DNA from: Martinezella rhizogenes | GTDB lineage: Bacteria > Pseudomonadota > Alphaproteobacteria > Rhizobiales > Rhizobiaceae | Direction: 5' to 3' | Assembly (NCBI RefSeq): GCF_027460065.1 | Contig: NZ_JAPYZZ010000030.1 | Span: 1-33,933, forward strand | DNA: 33,933 bases | Part shown: one piece after another, positions 7,374 through 15,789 of the stretch | How positions within the stretch are numbered: position 1 is the stretch's first letter | Layout of the letters: every line of letters starts with the position of its first letter | Notes under the pieces: model-generated | Told to the model about the DNA's origin: nothing | Databases searched by the model: none | The model's input: the letters and a program-made list of their open reading frames with translations, nothing else | Made by a program: the position numbers and the translations under genes

Positions 7374-7976
7374 ATGACAAAGACGATCGATTATTTTTTC
7401 AACATCGGCTCTCCCTGGGCCTTCATCGGTCTCGAACCCTTTGCTGCCCTGGCGAAAGAACAGGGTGCCACGATCCACCCACATGTCATTCCGCTGATCG
7501 AGGAAAATGGCGGCATTTATTCGCGAAACCGGCCCGAGGCCAGACGTGCCTACTGGATCAGGGATCTGAAGCGCTGGGCGGAATTGCGCGGAAAAGTGCT
7601 CAATTTCGACAATCGCGCAGCTCTCTCCGATCCCTCACCGGCAGGCCTGATGGTTGCGGCAGTGATCGAGGCGGGTCAGGACTGGCTTAAGCTTGCACTT
7701 TCGCTTCAGGAGGCTTTCTGGGTTCGCGGTGAAGACATCGGCAATGCGGATGTCCGGCGGGCGATTGCGACAGCCGCGGGCTTTGATGCGGCGGCGCTCG
7801 ATGAACGTGGCCAAAGCGATGCGGTTGCGGCCCGGCAAAAGGCCAGTTTCGAAGCCGCCAGGACAGCCGGTGTGTTCGGCGTGCCGACCTACCAATATCA
7901 GAATGAACTCTATTGGGGGCAGGATAGTCTTCCGTTCCTCGAGCGTCACCTCAGCGGTGAGAAGCTCGCCGCCTGA
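7374..7976 (+). CDS. DsbA-family / 2-hydroxychromene-2-carboxylate isomerase-like protein
   Basis: The 200-residue protein begins IDYFFNIGSPWAFIG, the thioredoxin-fold start of HCCA isomerases and kappa-class glutathione transferases. Ser13 stands where the glutathione thiolate is activated. GVFGVPTY near residue 168 supplies the cis-proline loop, and a helical domain lies between the two. Such enzymes use glutathione for isomerisation or conjugation. It lies 12 bp after the TetR gene, in the same operon. In this context it may process or detoxify a pathway intermediate; aromatic (chromene) chemistry is not supported by the neighbours. Confidence 0.8.
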   Translation: MTKTIDYFFNIGSPWAFIGLEPFAALAKEQGATIHPHVIPLIEENGGIYSRNRPEARRAYWIRDLKRWAELRGKVLNFDNRAALSDPSPAGLMVAAVIEAGQDWLKLALSLQEAFWVRGEDIGNADVRRAIATAAGFDAAALDERGQSDAVAARQKASFEAARTAGVFGVPTYQYQNELYWGQDSLPFLERHLSGEKLAA

Positions 7977-8042
7977 TATCGCCGCCGGACGGCGGGAGAC
8001 GGTTTCGCGGTCCTGCCAAGGCGTTTCGTCCTATGTTCATAA

Positions 8043-8071
8043 AGCCTCTCGCGGCTTTCTCCCGCAAGGCT
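8043..8071 (+). other. Intergenic hairpin before the FAD-linked oxidase gene
   Basis: AGCCT (8043-8047) pairs with AGGCT (8067-8071), and GCGG (8051-8054) pairs with CCGC (8062-8065) inside it. This forms a compact hairpin just upstream of the ribosome site of the next gene. There is no T-run, so it is not a standard terminator. It may modulate translation or mark an RNA-processing point in the 111 bp gap. Confidence 0.3.
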
Positions 8072-8087
8072 CCCATGGAATCTCCTT

Positions 8088-9464
8088 ATGCCCGATCTGC
8101 CCGCGCCTCTTATTCAATCCCTGCAGGACCTGCTCGGTGAGCGTCTATCGACGTCACTTGCCCTGCGCGAGCAGCATGGGCGCGGCGAAGCGCATCATGC
8201 AGCCACGCTTCCCGACGCGGTCGCTTTCGCTGAAACCACGGCAGAAGTATCCGAAATCGTGCGGCTATGCGCGGCAGAAGGCGTGGCCGTCATCGCTTTC
8301 GGCGCCGGCACTTCGCTCGAGGGGCATTTGACGGCCGTTAATGGCGGGGTCTCGATCGACCTTTCACGCATGTCAAAGATTGCCCGTATCAGCAGTGACG
8401 ATCTGGATTGCACGGTTGAGGCTGGCGTGACGCGGGAGCAGCTGAACACATATCTGCGAGACATGGGATTGTTCTTTCCCATCGATCCCGGCGCAAACGC
8501 CTCGATTGGCGGCATGGCCGCAACCCGCGCTTCCGGCACCAATGCCGTCCGCTATGGAACGATGCGGGAAAACGTCCTCGGGCTGACCGTAGTACTGCCG
8601 ACCGGCCAGATCATCAGGACCGGCGGTCGCGCCAGAAAATCTTCCGCCGGCTATGACCTGACACGGTTATTTGTGGGTTCGGAAGGAACACTCGGGATAA
8701 TCACCGAAATAACGCTTCGCCTCTACGGAATACCGGAAACCATCTCGGCAGCACTCTGCTCTTTCGAGAGCGTCGAACAGGCGGTGGCAGCGGCCATTCA
8801 GGTCGTGCAGCTTGGCATCCCTGTCGCCCGCATGGAGCTGATGGACCGTGGCCTGATCAGGGCCGTCAACGCCTATTCCGGGCTTACCCTGAAGATCGAG
8901 GACACATTGGCTTTCGAGTTTCATGGCTCGCCCGCCGGCGTTCAGGAGCAGGTCGACATGGTATCCGCCATCGTCGAGGACCATGGCGGCAAGGATTTCG
9001 AGTGGGCCAATGCGCCCGAAGAACGCAATCGTCTCTGGAAAGCGAGGCATAATGCGTTTTATGCCGTCGTATCGCAGAGACCAAACGCCAAAGGCTGGTC
9101 ATCGGATGTCTGTGTTCCGGTCTCGCAGCTCAGCAACTGCATATTGAAGACCCGTGAACTTCTTAAGGATTGCAGCGTCCCGGCCGCTATCCTCGGCCAC
9201 GTCGGTGACGGCAATTATCACGTCGTCTTCGCCGTCGATCCCGGCAATGCGGAAGAACTCGGCGAGGTGGCGGCCATCAACAAGAAGATGGTGCAATATG
9301 CCCTCTCTGTCGGCGGCACTTCGACTGGCGAACATGGCGTGGGCACCGGGAAGATCGCTTATCTGCGTGAAGAACATGGTGACGCGGTTGATCTGATGGC
9401 GCTCATCAAACATGCGGTCGATCCCGCCGGTATCATGAACCCGGGAAAAATCCTGCCGAAATAG
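8088..9464 (+). CDS. FAD-binding D-lactate dehydrogenase-like oxidoreductase (GlcD/DLD family)
   Basis: The 458-residue protein has an N-terminal FAD_binding_4 domain, with TAEVSEIVRLCAAEGVAVI, GAGTSLEGH, DPGANASIGGMAATRASGT and GSEGTLGIITEITLRLY. The C-terminal FAD-oxidase domain carries the HVGDGNYH and STGEHGVGTGK motifs and ends NPGKILPK. This is the DLD/GlcD architecture, which oxidises D-2-hydroxy acids and passes electrons to cytochrome c or the quinone pool. Here it probably handles a hydroxy acid formed by the pathway, and may pair functionally with the ketopantoate-reductase-like enzyme. The hairpin gap upstream leaves open whether it is read with the genes before it. Confidence 0.85.
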   Translation: MPDLPAPLIQSLQDLLGERLSTSLALREQHGRGEAHHAATLPDAVAFAETTAEVSEIVRLCAAEGVAVIAFGAGTSLEGHLTAVNGGVSIDLSRMSKIARISSDDLDCTVEAGVTREQLNTYLRDMGLFFPIDPGANASIGGMAATRASGTNAVRYGTMRENVLGLTVVLPTGQIIRTGGRARKSSAGYDLTRLFVGSEGTLGIITEITLRLYGIPETISAALCSFESVEQAVAAAIQVVQLGIPVARMELMDRGLIRAVNAYSGLTLKIEDTLAFEFHGSPAGVQEQVDMVSAIVEDHGGKDFEWANAPEERNRLWKARHNAFYAVVSQRPNAKGWSSDVCVPVSQLSNCILKTRELLKDCSVPAAILGHVGDGNYHVVFAVDPGNAEELGEVAAINKKMVQYALSVGGTSTGEHGVGTGKIAYLREEHGDAVDLMALIKHAVDPAGIMNPGKILPK

Positions 9465-9501
9465 AATTGCCATTCTGCAGTCCTGATCGTGAGGCCATGC
9501 G

Positions 9502-11907
9502 ATGAATTCCTTCAAAACTCACAGTTCCCACTGGGGAGCATTCTCCGGACGGTTTGCAGACGGGCGACTGGAGATAGAGCCCCACCCCGGTGACCCACAC
9601 CCGTCACCGCTTCTGGGCAATCTTCCCGCCGTTGCCCACAGCCCGGCTCGTGTCCGGCGGCCTGCCATCCGGCGGGGCTGGCTTGAGCGCGAAACGGGCC
9701 ATGCGCAGCGACGCGGCGCCGACGATTACGTCGAGGTCAGTTGGGCCGAAGCGACGAAGCTGGTCGCGGATGAGCTTGGACGGGTCTATGACGTTCATGG
9801 CCCAAGCGCCGTGTTCGGCGGCTCCTATGGCTGGTCGAGTGCCGGCCGGTTTCATCACGCACAGAGCCAAATACACCGTTTTCTGAATGTCCTTGGCGGA
9901 TATGTCCGGTCCGTCAACACTTATAGTTCCGGCGCGGCCATGGTCATCATACCCCATGTGCTTGGACCATATGACAGCTTCGATCGCAAGAGCGTGACCT
10001 GGGACGCTATTGAACGCAACAGTGAACTGGTGCTCTGCTTCGGTGGGATGGCGATCAAGAATGCCGATGTCCACGGTGGAGGGATCAGCACCCACACCGT
10101 CCGGCAAAAACTGGCCGGCGCCAGAGCTCGCGGTGCGGACTTCACATTCATCAGCCCGTTGGCGGACGATTTTCCGGGTGATCTGAATGCAGAGTGGCTT
10201 TCCATAACTCCCGGCACGGACGTGGCGATGATGCTGGGGCTTGCCCATGTCCTCGTCACCGAAGGACTGCACGACCGGGCGTTTCTGGACCGTTACACGG
10301 TTGGCTATGAGCGGTTCGAGACCTATCTTCTCGGCAAGGAGGACGGCCAGCATAAAAGCCCCGAATGGGCGTCTGCAATCTGCAACATCGCGCCGGAAAC
10401 GATCCGCGAGCTGGCGCGGAAGATGTCCAGTTCGAGGACCCTGATCACGGTCAGCCATTCGCTCCAGCGGGCCGATTATGGCGAACAACCGGTGTGGATG
10501 GGCATTGTCCTTGCCGCGATGCTTGGCCAGATCGGATTGGATGGCGGCGGATTTTCCTATTCCCTCGGCGCACTGGGCAATATCGGCAAAAACCTTCTCG
10601 CCGTCCCCTTGCCGACGCTGCAGCAATTCAAAAATCCCGTGCTGGACTATATCCCCTGTGCGCGCATCGCCGACATGCTGCTCAATCCCGGCGACGAGTT
10701 TCACTATAACGGCCACACGCTTCGCTATCCCGATATCCGGCTCGTCTATTGGGCGGGCGGCAATCCGTTTCACCACCATCAGGATATCAACCGGTTGCGG
10801 GCCGCTTTCCGGCGCCCCGAAACGATCATCGTCCACGAATCGGCCTGGACCTCGACCGCGCGACATGCCGATATCGTGCTACCCGCCACGACCACACTTG
10901 AGCGTGACGACATCGGCGCTGCCGATCGCGATCCCCTGATGATCGCCATGAAGCGCCTGCTCGCCCCCGTCGGCGAAGCGCGCAACGATTATGAGATATT
11001 CGCCGACATTGCACGGGAACTCGGCAAGTTCGACGCCTTTACTGAAAACCGCAGCAGCAGGGAATGGCTCACCTTCCTGTATGAGACCACCCGCAACGCG
11101 CTCGCGGATGGCGGGCATGATGCGCCTGATTTTGAAACCTTCTGGGAACGGGGGGAGCTGCTTCTTCCGGTTAAACCCGACGAAGGTGGCCCGGCGCGCA
11201 GCTTCCTACTGGCCCCCGAGACTAACTCGCTGCCAACGCCTTCAGGAAAGATTGAGATTTTTTCCGAAACTGTCGAGAGCTTCGGTTACGATGACTGCAA
11301 AGGTCATCCGCGCTGGTATCCGCCACGAGCGGAAACATCGGATGACGCACGCCTCCATCCCCTTCATCTCGTCTGCAATCAGCCCTATCAGCGTCTGCAC
11401 AGCCAGCTCGACTATGGCGATTTCAGCCGTTCGACCAAGATCAGGGAACGGGAGCCTGTTCGTATCCATCCCGCCGATGCGGCTGTCCGGGGAATATCTG
11501 ACGGCGACGTCGTCAGGCTTTTTAACGGGCGTGGCAGCTGTCTGGCTGGTGCCATTCTCAGTGAAGACGTCATGCCGGGCGTGATGCAGCTTGCCACCGG
11601 CGCATGGTTCGAGCCACAAGATCCCGCTGCGGACAATGCCGTCTGCGTCCATGGCAACCCCAACATCCTCACCCGCGACATCGGCACTTCGAAACTGGCG
11701 CAAGGTTCGACCGGCCAGATCGCCAAGGTGGAGATTGAGCTTTTCACCGGCGATTTGCCGCCGGTCAGGGTTTTCGAAGCCATGACCTTTGTGCCGCGTG
11801 ACACAGTATCTTCGGCACCGCGACATCATCTATTGCCGGTGCGAGACGGCAATTTACATGCGTCTGAAACACCAATCCAAACTGTCGACCAAATGGCGAT
11901 AAAATAA
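9502..11907 (+). CDS. Cytoplasmic molybdopterin oxidoreductase of the BisC/TorA/DMSO-reductase class
   Basis: The 801-residue protein aligns throughout with the type III DMSO reductase group. Recognisable blocks are FGGSYGWSSAGRFHHAQSQ near residues 105-122, with Ser113 at the position of the molybdenum-ligating serine, then YWAGGNPFHHHQDINRL, ARHADIVLPATTTLER, RLHSQLDYG and IGTSKLAQG. There is no Fe-S cysteine motif and no Tat leader, unlike TorA/DorA, so it should be cytoplasmic like biotin/methionine sulfoxide reductase BisC. It would reduce an S-oxide or N-oxide. It closes operon 1, and a sulfoxide step fits the monooxygenases encoded in the coregulated operons. The precise substrate is unknown. 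Confidence 0.85.
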   Translation: MNSFKTHSSHWGAFSGRFADGRLEIEPHPGDPHPSPLLGNLPAVAHSPARVRRPAIRRGWLERETGHAQRRGADDYVEVSWAEATKLVADELGRVYDVHGPSAVFGGSYGWSSAGRFHHAQSQIHRFLNVLGGYVRSVNTYSSGAAMVIIPHVLGPYDSFDRKSVTWDAIERNSELVLCFGGMAIKNADVHGGGISTHTVRQKLAGARARGADFTFISPLADDFPGDLNAEWLSITPGTDVAMMLGLAHVLVTEGLHDRAFLDRYTVGYERFETYLLGKEDGQHKSPEWASAICNIAPETIRELARKMSSSRTLITVSHSLQRADYGEQPVWMGIVLAAMLGQIGLDGGGFSYSLGALGNIGKNLLAVPLPTLQQFKNPVLDYIPCARIADMLLNPGDEFHYNGHTLRYPDIRLVYWAGGNPFHHHQDINRLRAAFRRPETIIVHESAWTSTARHADIVLPATTTLERDDIGAADRDPLMIAMKRLLAPVGEARNDYEIFADIARELGKFDAFTENRSSREWLTFLYETTRNALADGGHDAPDFETFWERGELLLPVKPDEGGPARSFLLAPETNSLPTPSGKIEIFSETVESFGYDDCKGHPRWYPPRAETSDDARLHPLHLVCNQPYQRLHSQLDYGDFSRSTKIREREPVRIHPADAAVRGISDGDVVRLFNGRGSCLAGAILSEDVMPGVMQLATGAWFEPQDPAADNAVCVHGNPNILTRDIGTSKLAQGSTGQIAKVEIELFTGDLPPVRVFEAMTFVPRDTVSSAPRHHLLPVRDGNLHASETPIQTVDQMAIK

Positions 11908-11927
11908 TTCACTAAATCGATAGAAAA

Positions 11928-11945
11928 AGAATAACCAGTCTTTCT
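11928..11945 (+). promoter_or_regulatory. Candidate TetR operator 2, upstream of the peptide-type ABC operon
   Basis: AGAATAACCAGTCTTTCT matches the consensus AGAAnGACCnGTCTTyCT with one deviation (A for G in the left arm). Its right arm, GTCTTTCT, is the perfect complement of the left-arm consensus AGAAnGAC. A conserved GGCT block follows 24 bp downstream, as at the other two sites. It begins 20 bp after the molybdoenzyme stop and precedes a long 5' leader for the transporter operon. Confidence 0.6.
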
Positions 11946-12005
11946 CCCTCACGCCCGGCTGCTAGTTTATGGGCAAGATAAACACCGCAACGAAGGGGCC
12001 GCGAC

Positions 12006-12071
12006 ATGACTGAAATATGTAGAAGCGGGCGCGCTCCTCAGCCAGGCGAGCTGCCAGGAGCCGCTCGCTAA
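12006..12071 (+). CDS. Possible 21-residue leader peptide with attenuator-like RNA
   Basis: The ATG at 12006 has a strong ribosome site, AAGGGG at 11993-11998, and the frame ends with TAA at 12069-12071. Within the frame, GCTCCT (12033-12038) can pair with AGGAGC (12056-12061), while GCGAGC (12046-12051) can pair with GCTCGC (12063-12068). These two stems interleave and cannot form together as simple hairpins, so ribosome position could choose between them. The peptide has one cysteine and several arginines and prolines, with no run of one amino acid. The 335 bp from 11908 to 12242 contains otherwise only operator 2. Confidence 0.4.
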   Translation: MTEICRSGRAPQPGELPGAAR

Positions 12072-12242
12072 CCCTCGCGGCCAACCCGCTCACCCCATGA
12101 ACTCAAGCATTCCCCCGCTCGGCTGAAAGGCCGGCGCGGCAACGGTTTGATATGCGTTGTAGCAATAACGGCAACAGCATGTGCGACCGCAGGAGATGCC
12201 GAAATTACAACGAAAAAACTTTGAATTTCTCAGGATCATATC

Positions 12243-13898
12243 ATGACAAAACGTTCTTTCTCATTCTCCCTGTCGCGTCGCCGGCTGCTTTTCACAGCCT
12301 CCCTGGCAATCTCCGCCTCGCTGCTTTTGTCGACCGCAGGACCTTTGACGGCAATCGCTGCAGAGACGCCGCGCGACGGCGGTGACATCACTTTTCTGAT
12401 CGATTCACTGGGCGATACGTGGATCCCCAACAACAGCGCCATTTCAAGCTTCCAGGGTCACATCTGGGGCCACGTTACGGATAAGCTGCTCTATGTCGAT
12501 GCGGAAGGTAAGGTCAGTCCATGGATTGCCGAGAAGTGGGAGCAGAACGATACCGCGACTGAGTTCACCCTCCACCTGAAAAGCGGCGTGACATTCTCCG
12601 ATGGCGAGGCGCTCGACGCAAAGGCCGTCGTCGCCAATCTGGACATCTGGTATGCGGGTCGCAAGAACGAAGGCATCAATCCCATCGGCCTTTTCCCCAA
12701 GACCTATGATCGGGCAGAAGCGGTCGATGCCACGACCGTGAAGGTCTACTTCAAGAAACCGACGCTCGGTTTCATCCCGACACTTGGATATCACGGATCG
12801 ATCCTGATTTCGCCCAAGACCCTTGCCCAGCCGGCCAGCGAGCAGGCAGACCTTGGCAAGACCTCTGGCAGCGGCCCCTATGTCGTTGAATCATGGAAGG
12901 AAGGCGACCATGTAACCCTCGTCAAGCGCAAGGATTACAATTGGGGGCCGGCGGCTGTCGGCCACACCGGCCCTGCCTATCTCGACACTATCACCTACAA
13001 GCTTGTGACAGAGCCGTCACTGCGCGTTGCCTCCGTTCAGTCCGGCCAGGCGGATGTGGCTTACAACGCCTCGCCCCAGGAACTAAAATCGCTGAAAGAC
13101 GAAGGCTTTACCGTTGCAACCCCGCGCTATCTCGGCTTCGTCAACGGCTGGGCCGTCAACACCAAGCTGCCGCCTTATGACGACGTGAAGGTGCGTCAGG
13201 CGCTTCAGTCCGGCATCAATCGCCAGGAAATAATCGACACGGTCTATACGCCCGACTGGAAGCTTCCGACCTCCTTCATCCAGAGCAACGTTCCGGGTGC
13301 AACGGATCACAGCGATCTTCTCGCCTATCAACCGGATAAATCCGAAAAACTTCTCGACGACGCCGGATGGGTTAAAAGCGCGAATGGCATCCGTGTGAAG
13401 GATGGCAAGCCGCTGGAGCTGACCATTCATTCCAACCCCTACCTCGCAACGTCAAAATCGGTTGATGAACTGATTGCCCAGCAACTCGGCAAGCTGGGAT
13501 GGAAAGTGAATATCCGCGCCTATGACGTCGTGACATTCGGCGAAAAGGTCAAGTTCGGTGGAGCCGCAGTTCCCGCTTATGAGGTGACGCGCAGCTTTAT
13601 CGATGCCGGCACAGTCGCCAGCATCCTGACCAACGCCAATAACGGCGAAAACTGGTTTGCGCTGGATGATCGCGACGCCAAATTGAACGATCTGCGCGAC
13701 AAAATCGCCGGCGCGGGTTCCGTCGAGGACCGCAAGCCTCTTCTGGACGGCCTGCAAAAATACGTGCTGGAACAGGGCTATTTCATACCACGCACACAAA
13801 TCGTCCAGCGCATCTACGTGCAATCGCCGAAGCTGAAAGGCGAGGTCTATAACGGGGTCGCTTACGCCAGCTATTACACGGCCTTCATTGCCGAATGA
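12243..13898 (+). CDS. ABC transporter solute-binding protein, peptide/nickel type (SBP_bac_5)
   Basis: The 551-residue precursor has a twin-arginine-like leader (SRRRLLFTASLAISASLLL, cleaved near AIAAETPRDGG). Family 5 blocks follow: YVDAEGKVSPWIAEKWEQ, FTLHLKSGVTFSDGEALDAKAVVANLD, SGPYVVESWKEGDHVTLVKRKDY and VRQALQSGINRQEIIDTVY. It captures the substrate in the periplasm for the two permeases encoded downstream. Such proteins bind peptides but also opines, glutathione, metal chelates and other medium-size solutes. The coregulated enzymes suggest a non-peptide ligand. The RRRLL leader may direct export by Tat. Confidence 0.9.
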   Translation: MTKRSFSFSLSRRRLLFTASLAISASLLLSTAGPLTAIAAETPRDGGDITFLIDSLGDTWIPNNSAISSFQGHIWGHVTDKLLYVDAEGKVSPWIAEKWEQNDTATEFTLHLKSGVTFSDGEALDAKAVVANLDIWYAGRKNEGINPIGLFPKTYDRAEAVDATTVKVYFKKPTLGFIPTLGYHGSILISPKTLAQPASEQADLGKTSGSGPYVVESWKEGDHVTLVKRKDYNWGPAAVGHTGPAYLDTITYKLVTEPSLRVASVQSGQADVAYNASPQELKSLKDEGFTVATPRYLGFVNGWAVNTKLPPYDDVKVRQALQSGINRQEIIDTVYTPDWKLPTSFIQSNVPGATDHSDLLAYQPDKSEKLLDDAGWVKSANGIRVKDGKPLELTIHSNPYLATSKSVDELIAQQLGKLGWKVNIRAYDVVTFGEKVKFGGAAVPAYEVTRSFIDAGTVASILTNANNGENWFALDDRDAKLNDLRDKIAGAGSVEDRKPLLDGLQKYVLEQGYFIPRTQIVQRIYVQSPKLKGEVYNGVAYASYYTAFIAE

Positions 13899-13936
13899 AG
13901 CCAGCACCCACCCTGTAACGTCAAGGAGGTGACGGC

Positions 13937-14947
13937 ATGAGCAATGCCTACCTAACCTACGCCGCAAAGCGGCTCGGCCAGGCGATCGTCGTCATCCTTC
14001 TGGCCTATGTCTTCACCTTCGTGGTCGTCAGCGTCCTGCCTGGCGACCCGATCACCAGCGTTCTGCGCAACCCGCAGAACGGTTTCACCGAACAGGAAAT
14101 CGCCGAGATCATCGCTGCGCAGGGGCTGGACAGGCCGATCATCGTGCAGCTCTGGCACTCCCTCACGGCATTTTTGACGGGCGATCTCGGCATTTCCATG
14201 CGCTCCAATCGACCCGTCGCGACCCTGATCGCCGAAGTGTTGCCATCGACGCTGGTTTTGGCCTCGGCCGGGCTCGCGGTCGCGTTGATCCTCGCCTTCG
14301 CCGTTGCCTATGGCACACAGGTGGTGCCGAAACGATATGGACAGGGCCTGCTGCGGGCCTTCCCGTCGCTATTCCTGTCGACACCCAATTTTGTCATCGG
14401 CCTGTTTCTGATCCACCTCTTCGGTTTTCAGCTCAGGCTGTTCCGGGTCATCGAACCCGACAGTTTCTGGGCGACGCTGTTTGCGGCGATCACCATCGGC
14501 ATACCGTTTTCCGCACAGATCGCGGAAGTCCTGATCGCCAATCTCGATCATGAAGCGGAGCAGGACTACGCAGCGGTTGCCCGCAGCCGTGGCATCGGAC
14601 CGAAGCGGCTTTTCACGACACATCTGCTCAAGCCCGCATCGCTACCGGTCGTGACCGTCATCGCCCTGACCGTAGGCGAACTTCTGGGCAATTCGCTGAT
14701 CACGGAAACGGTGTTCGGTCGCACCGGTATCGGCAGTCTCGTACAGCGCTCCGTCAGCACGCAGGACTTGCCCGTCCTGCAGGCCATCGTCTCGCTGGGC
14801 GCCGTGGTGTTCGTCGTCGTCAACCTCATCGCCGATCTTCTTTATCCGCTGCTCGATCCGCGGGTGAAAATTGTCGTCGGCCGAAAGCGCCGCCTGACGA
14901 CCATCGATGACACATCGCTCGGCCTTGAAACGGGGAGCAAACCATGA
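13937..14947 (+). CDS. ABC transporter permease, DppB type
   Basis: The 336-residue membrane protein starts with KRLGQAIVVILLAYVFTFVVVSVLPGDP, the first membrane segment and extracytoplasmic loop of DppB/OppB permeases. About five further hydrophobic segments follow. The cytoplasmic EAA-like loop reads DYAAVARSRGIGPKRLFTTHLLKPA, and ETVFGRTGIGSLVQRSV comes near the end. It has an excellent ribosome site (AAGGAGGTGA) 38 bp after the binding-protein gene and overlaps the second permease by 4 bp. It forms half of the translocation channel. Confidence 0.9.
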   Translation: MSNAYLTYAAKRLGQAIVVILLAYVFTFVVVSVLPGDPITSVLRNPQNGFTEQEIAEIIAAQGLDRPIIVQLWHSLTAFLTGDLGISMRSNRPVATLIAEVLPSTLVLASAGLAVALILAFAVAYGTQVVPKRYGQGLLRAFPSLFLSTPNFVIGLFLIHLFGFQLRLFRVIEPDSFWATLFAAITIGIPFSAQIAEVLIANLDHEAEQDYAAVARSRGIGPKRLFTTHLLKPASLPVVTVIALTVGELLGNSLITETVFGRTGIGSLVQRSVSTQDLPVLQAIVSLGAVVFVVVNLIADLLYPLLDPRVKIVVGRKRRLTTIDDTSLGLETGSKP

Positions 14948-15789
14948 GCCTCATCACCAGCCCGGTTTCCGGCAACAATCCTTTCGAGAGACTGAGAGCT
15001 CTCAACATAACGGCAACGGTTGCCATTTCCCTCCTCGTCATCGCAATCGTCGTCGCCTGGTCCATTGCCCCGCAACTGTTCACCAGCCAGAGCCCGATCA
15101 ACGGCGTCCCTGCCGACAAGCTTCTGGCGCCAAGTCTTGCGCACTGGTTCGGCACGGATCATCTGGGACGCGATCTCTATACGCGGGTGGTTTATGGCAC
15201 AGCCTCGTCGGTATCGAGCGCTTTGGTCGCTGTCGTCATCGGCGTCGTCATCGGCGGTGTGATCGGTCTGCTTGCCGGGTTTTTCGGCGGCTGGGTGGAT
15301 ATCGTCTTTGCGCGTTTCGTCGACGTACTGCTGTCCATTCCGAAGTTCCTGCTCGCGGTCATCATCGTCACGGCCATCGGCTTCGAAACGATCAATGCGG
15401 CGATCGCGACAGGCATATCAGCCATTGCGTTTTTCGCCCGCGTGGCGCGCTCCGAGGTCATCAAGACCCGTCAGGCGACCTTCGTGGAAGCGTCTTTTCT
15501 GCTGGGCGGTTCACGCCGCTACATCGTTCTGAGACACGTCCTTCCAAATGCATCGCGTTCGATGCTGCCGCTTGCCGTGCTGCAATTCGGCGAGTCCATC
15601 CTCGTAATCGCCAGCCTCGCCTTCCTTGGCTATGGCGATCCTCCGCCTTCTTCCGACTGGGGCCTGCTGATTTCGATCGGCAAGGACTACCTCAAATGGC
15701 CCTGGCTCGTTTATGCGCCCGCGTTCGTTACGATCGTGACCGTCCTCTCTGTCAACAGGATCAGCCGATGGCTTCGCAAATCGCACTGA
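14944..15789 (+). CDS. ABC transporter permease, DppC type
   Basis: The 281-residue protein has the DppC/OppC layout. An N-terminal membrane helix (TVAISLLVIAIVVAWSIAP) is followed by the conserved HWFGTDHLGRDLYTRVVYG loop and four or five more helices. An EAA loop (EASFLLGGSRRYIVLRHVLPNA) and FLGYGDPPPSSDWG near the C terminus complete it. It is coupled to the upstream permease by an ATGA overlap and overlaps the ATPase gene by 22 bp. It forms the second half of the importer channel. Confidence 0.9.
   Translation: MSLITSPVSGNNPFERLRALNITATVAISLLVIAIVVAWSIAPQLFTSQSPINGVPADKLLAPSLAHWFGTDHLGRDLYTRVVYGTASSVSSALVAVVIGVVIGGVIGLLAGFFGGWVDIVFARFVDVLLSIPKFLLAVIIVTAIGFETINAAIATGISAIAFFARVARSEVIKTRQATFVEASFLLGGSRRYIVLRHVLPNASRSMLPLAVLQFGESILVIASLAFLGYGDPPPSSDWGLLISIGKDYLKWPWLVYAPAFVTIVTVLSVNRISRWLRKSH

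Noticed and set aside
9604..10866. 420-codon minus-strand open frame
   Set aside because: It lies fully antisense to the well-supported molybdoenzyme gene and resembles no family; it is a high-GC shadow.
12152..12385. Cys-containing frame starting MRCSNN, considered as a sulfur-sensing leader peptide
   Set aside because: It has no ribosome site and runs far into the binding-protein gene in another frame; three scattered cysteines are not a convincing attenuator.
14907..15767. Upstream extension of the fused ATPase frame
   Set aside because: It reads through the second permease gene in another frame and has no family features; the gene starts at 15768.
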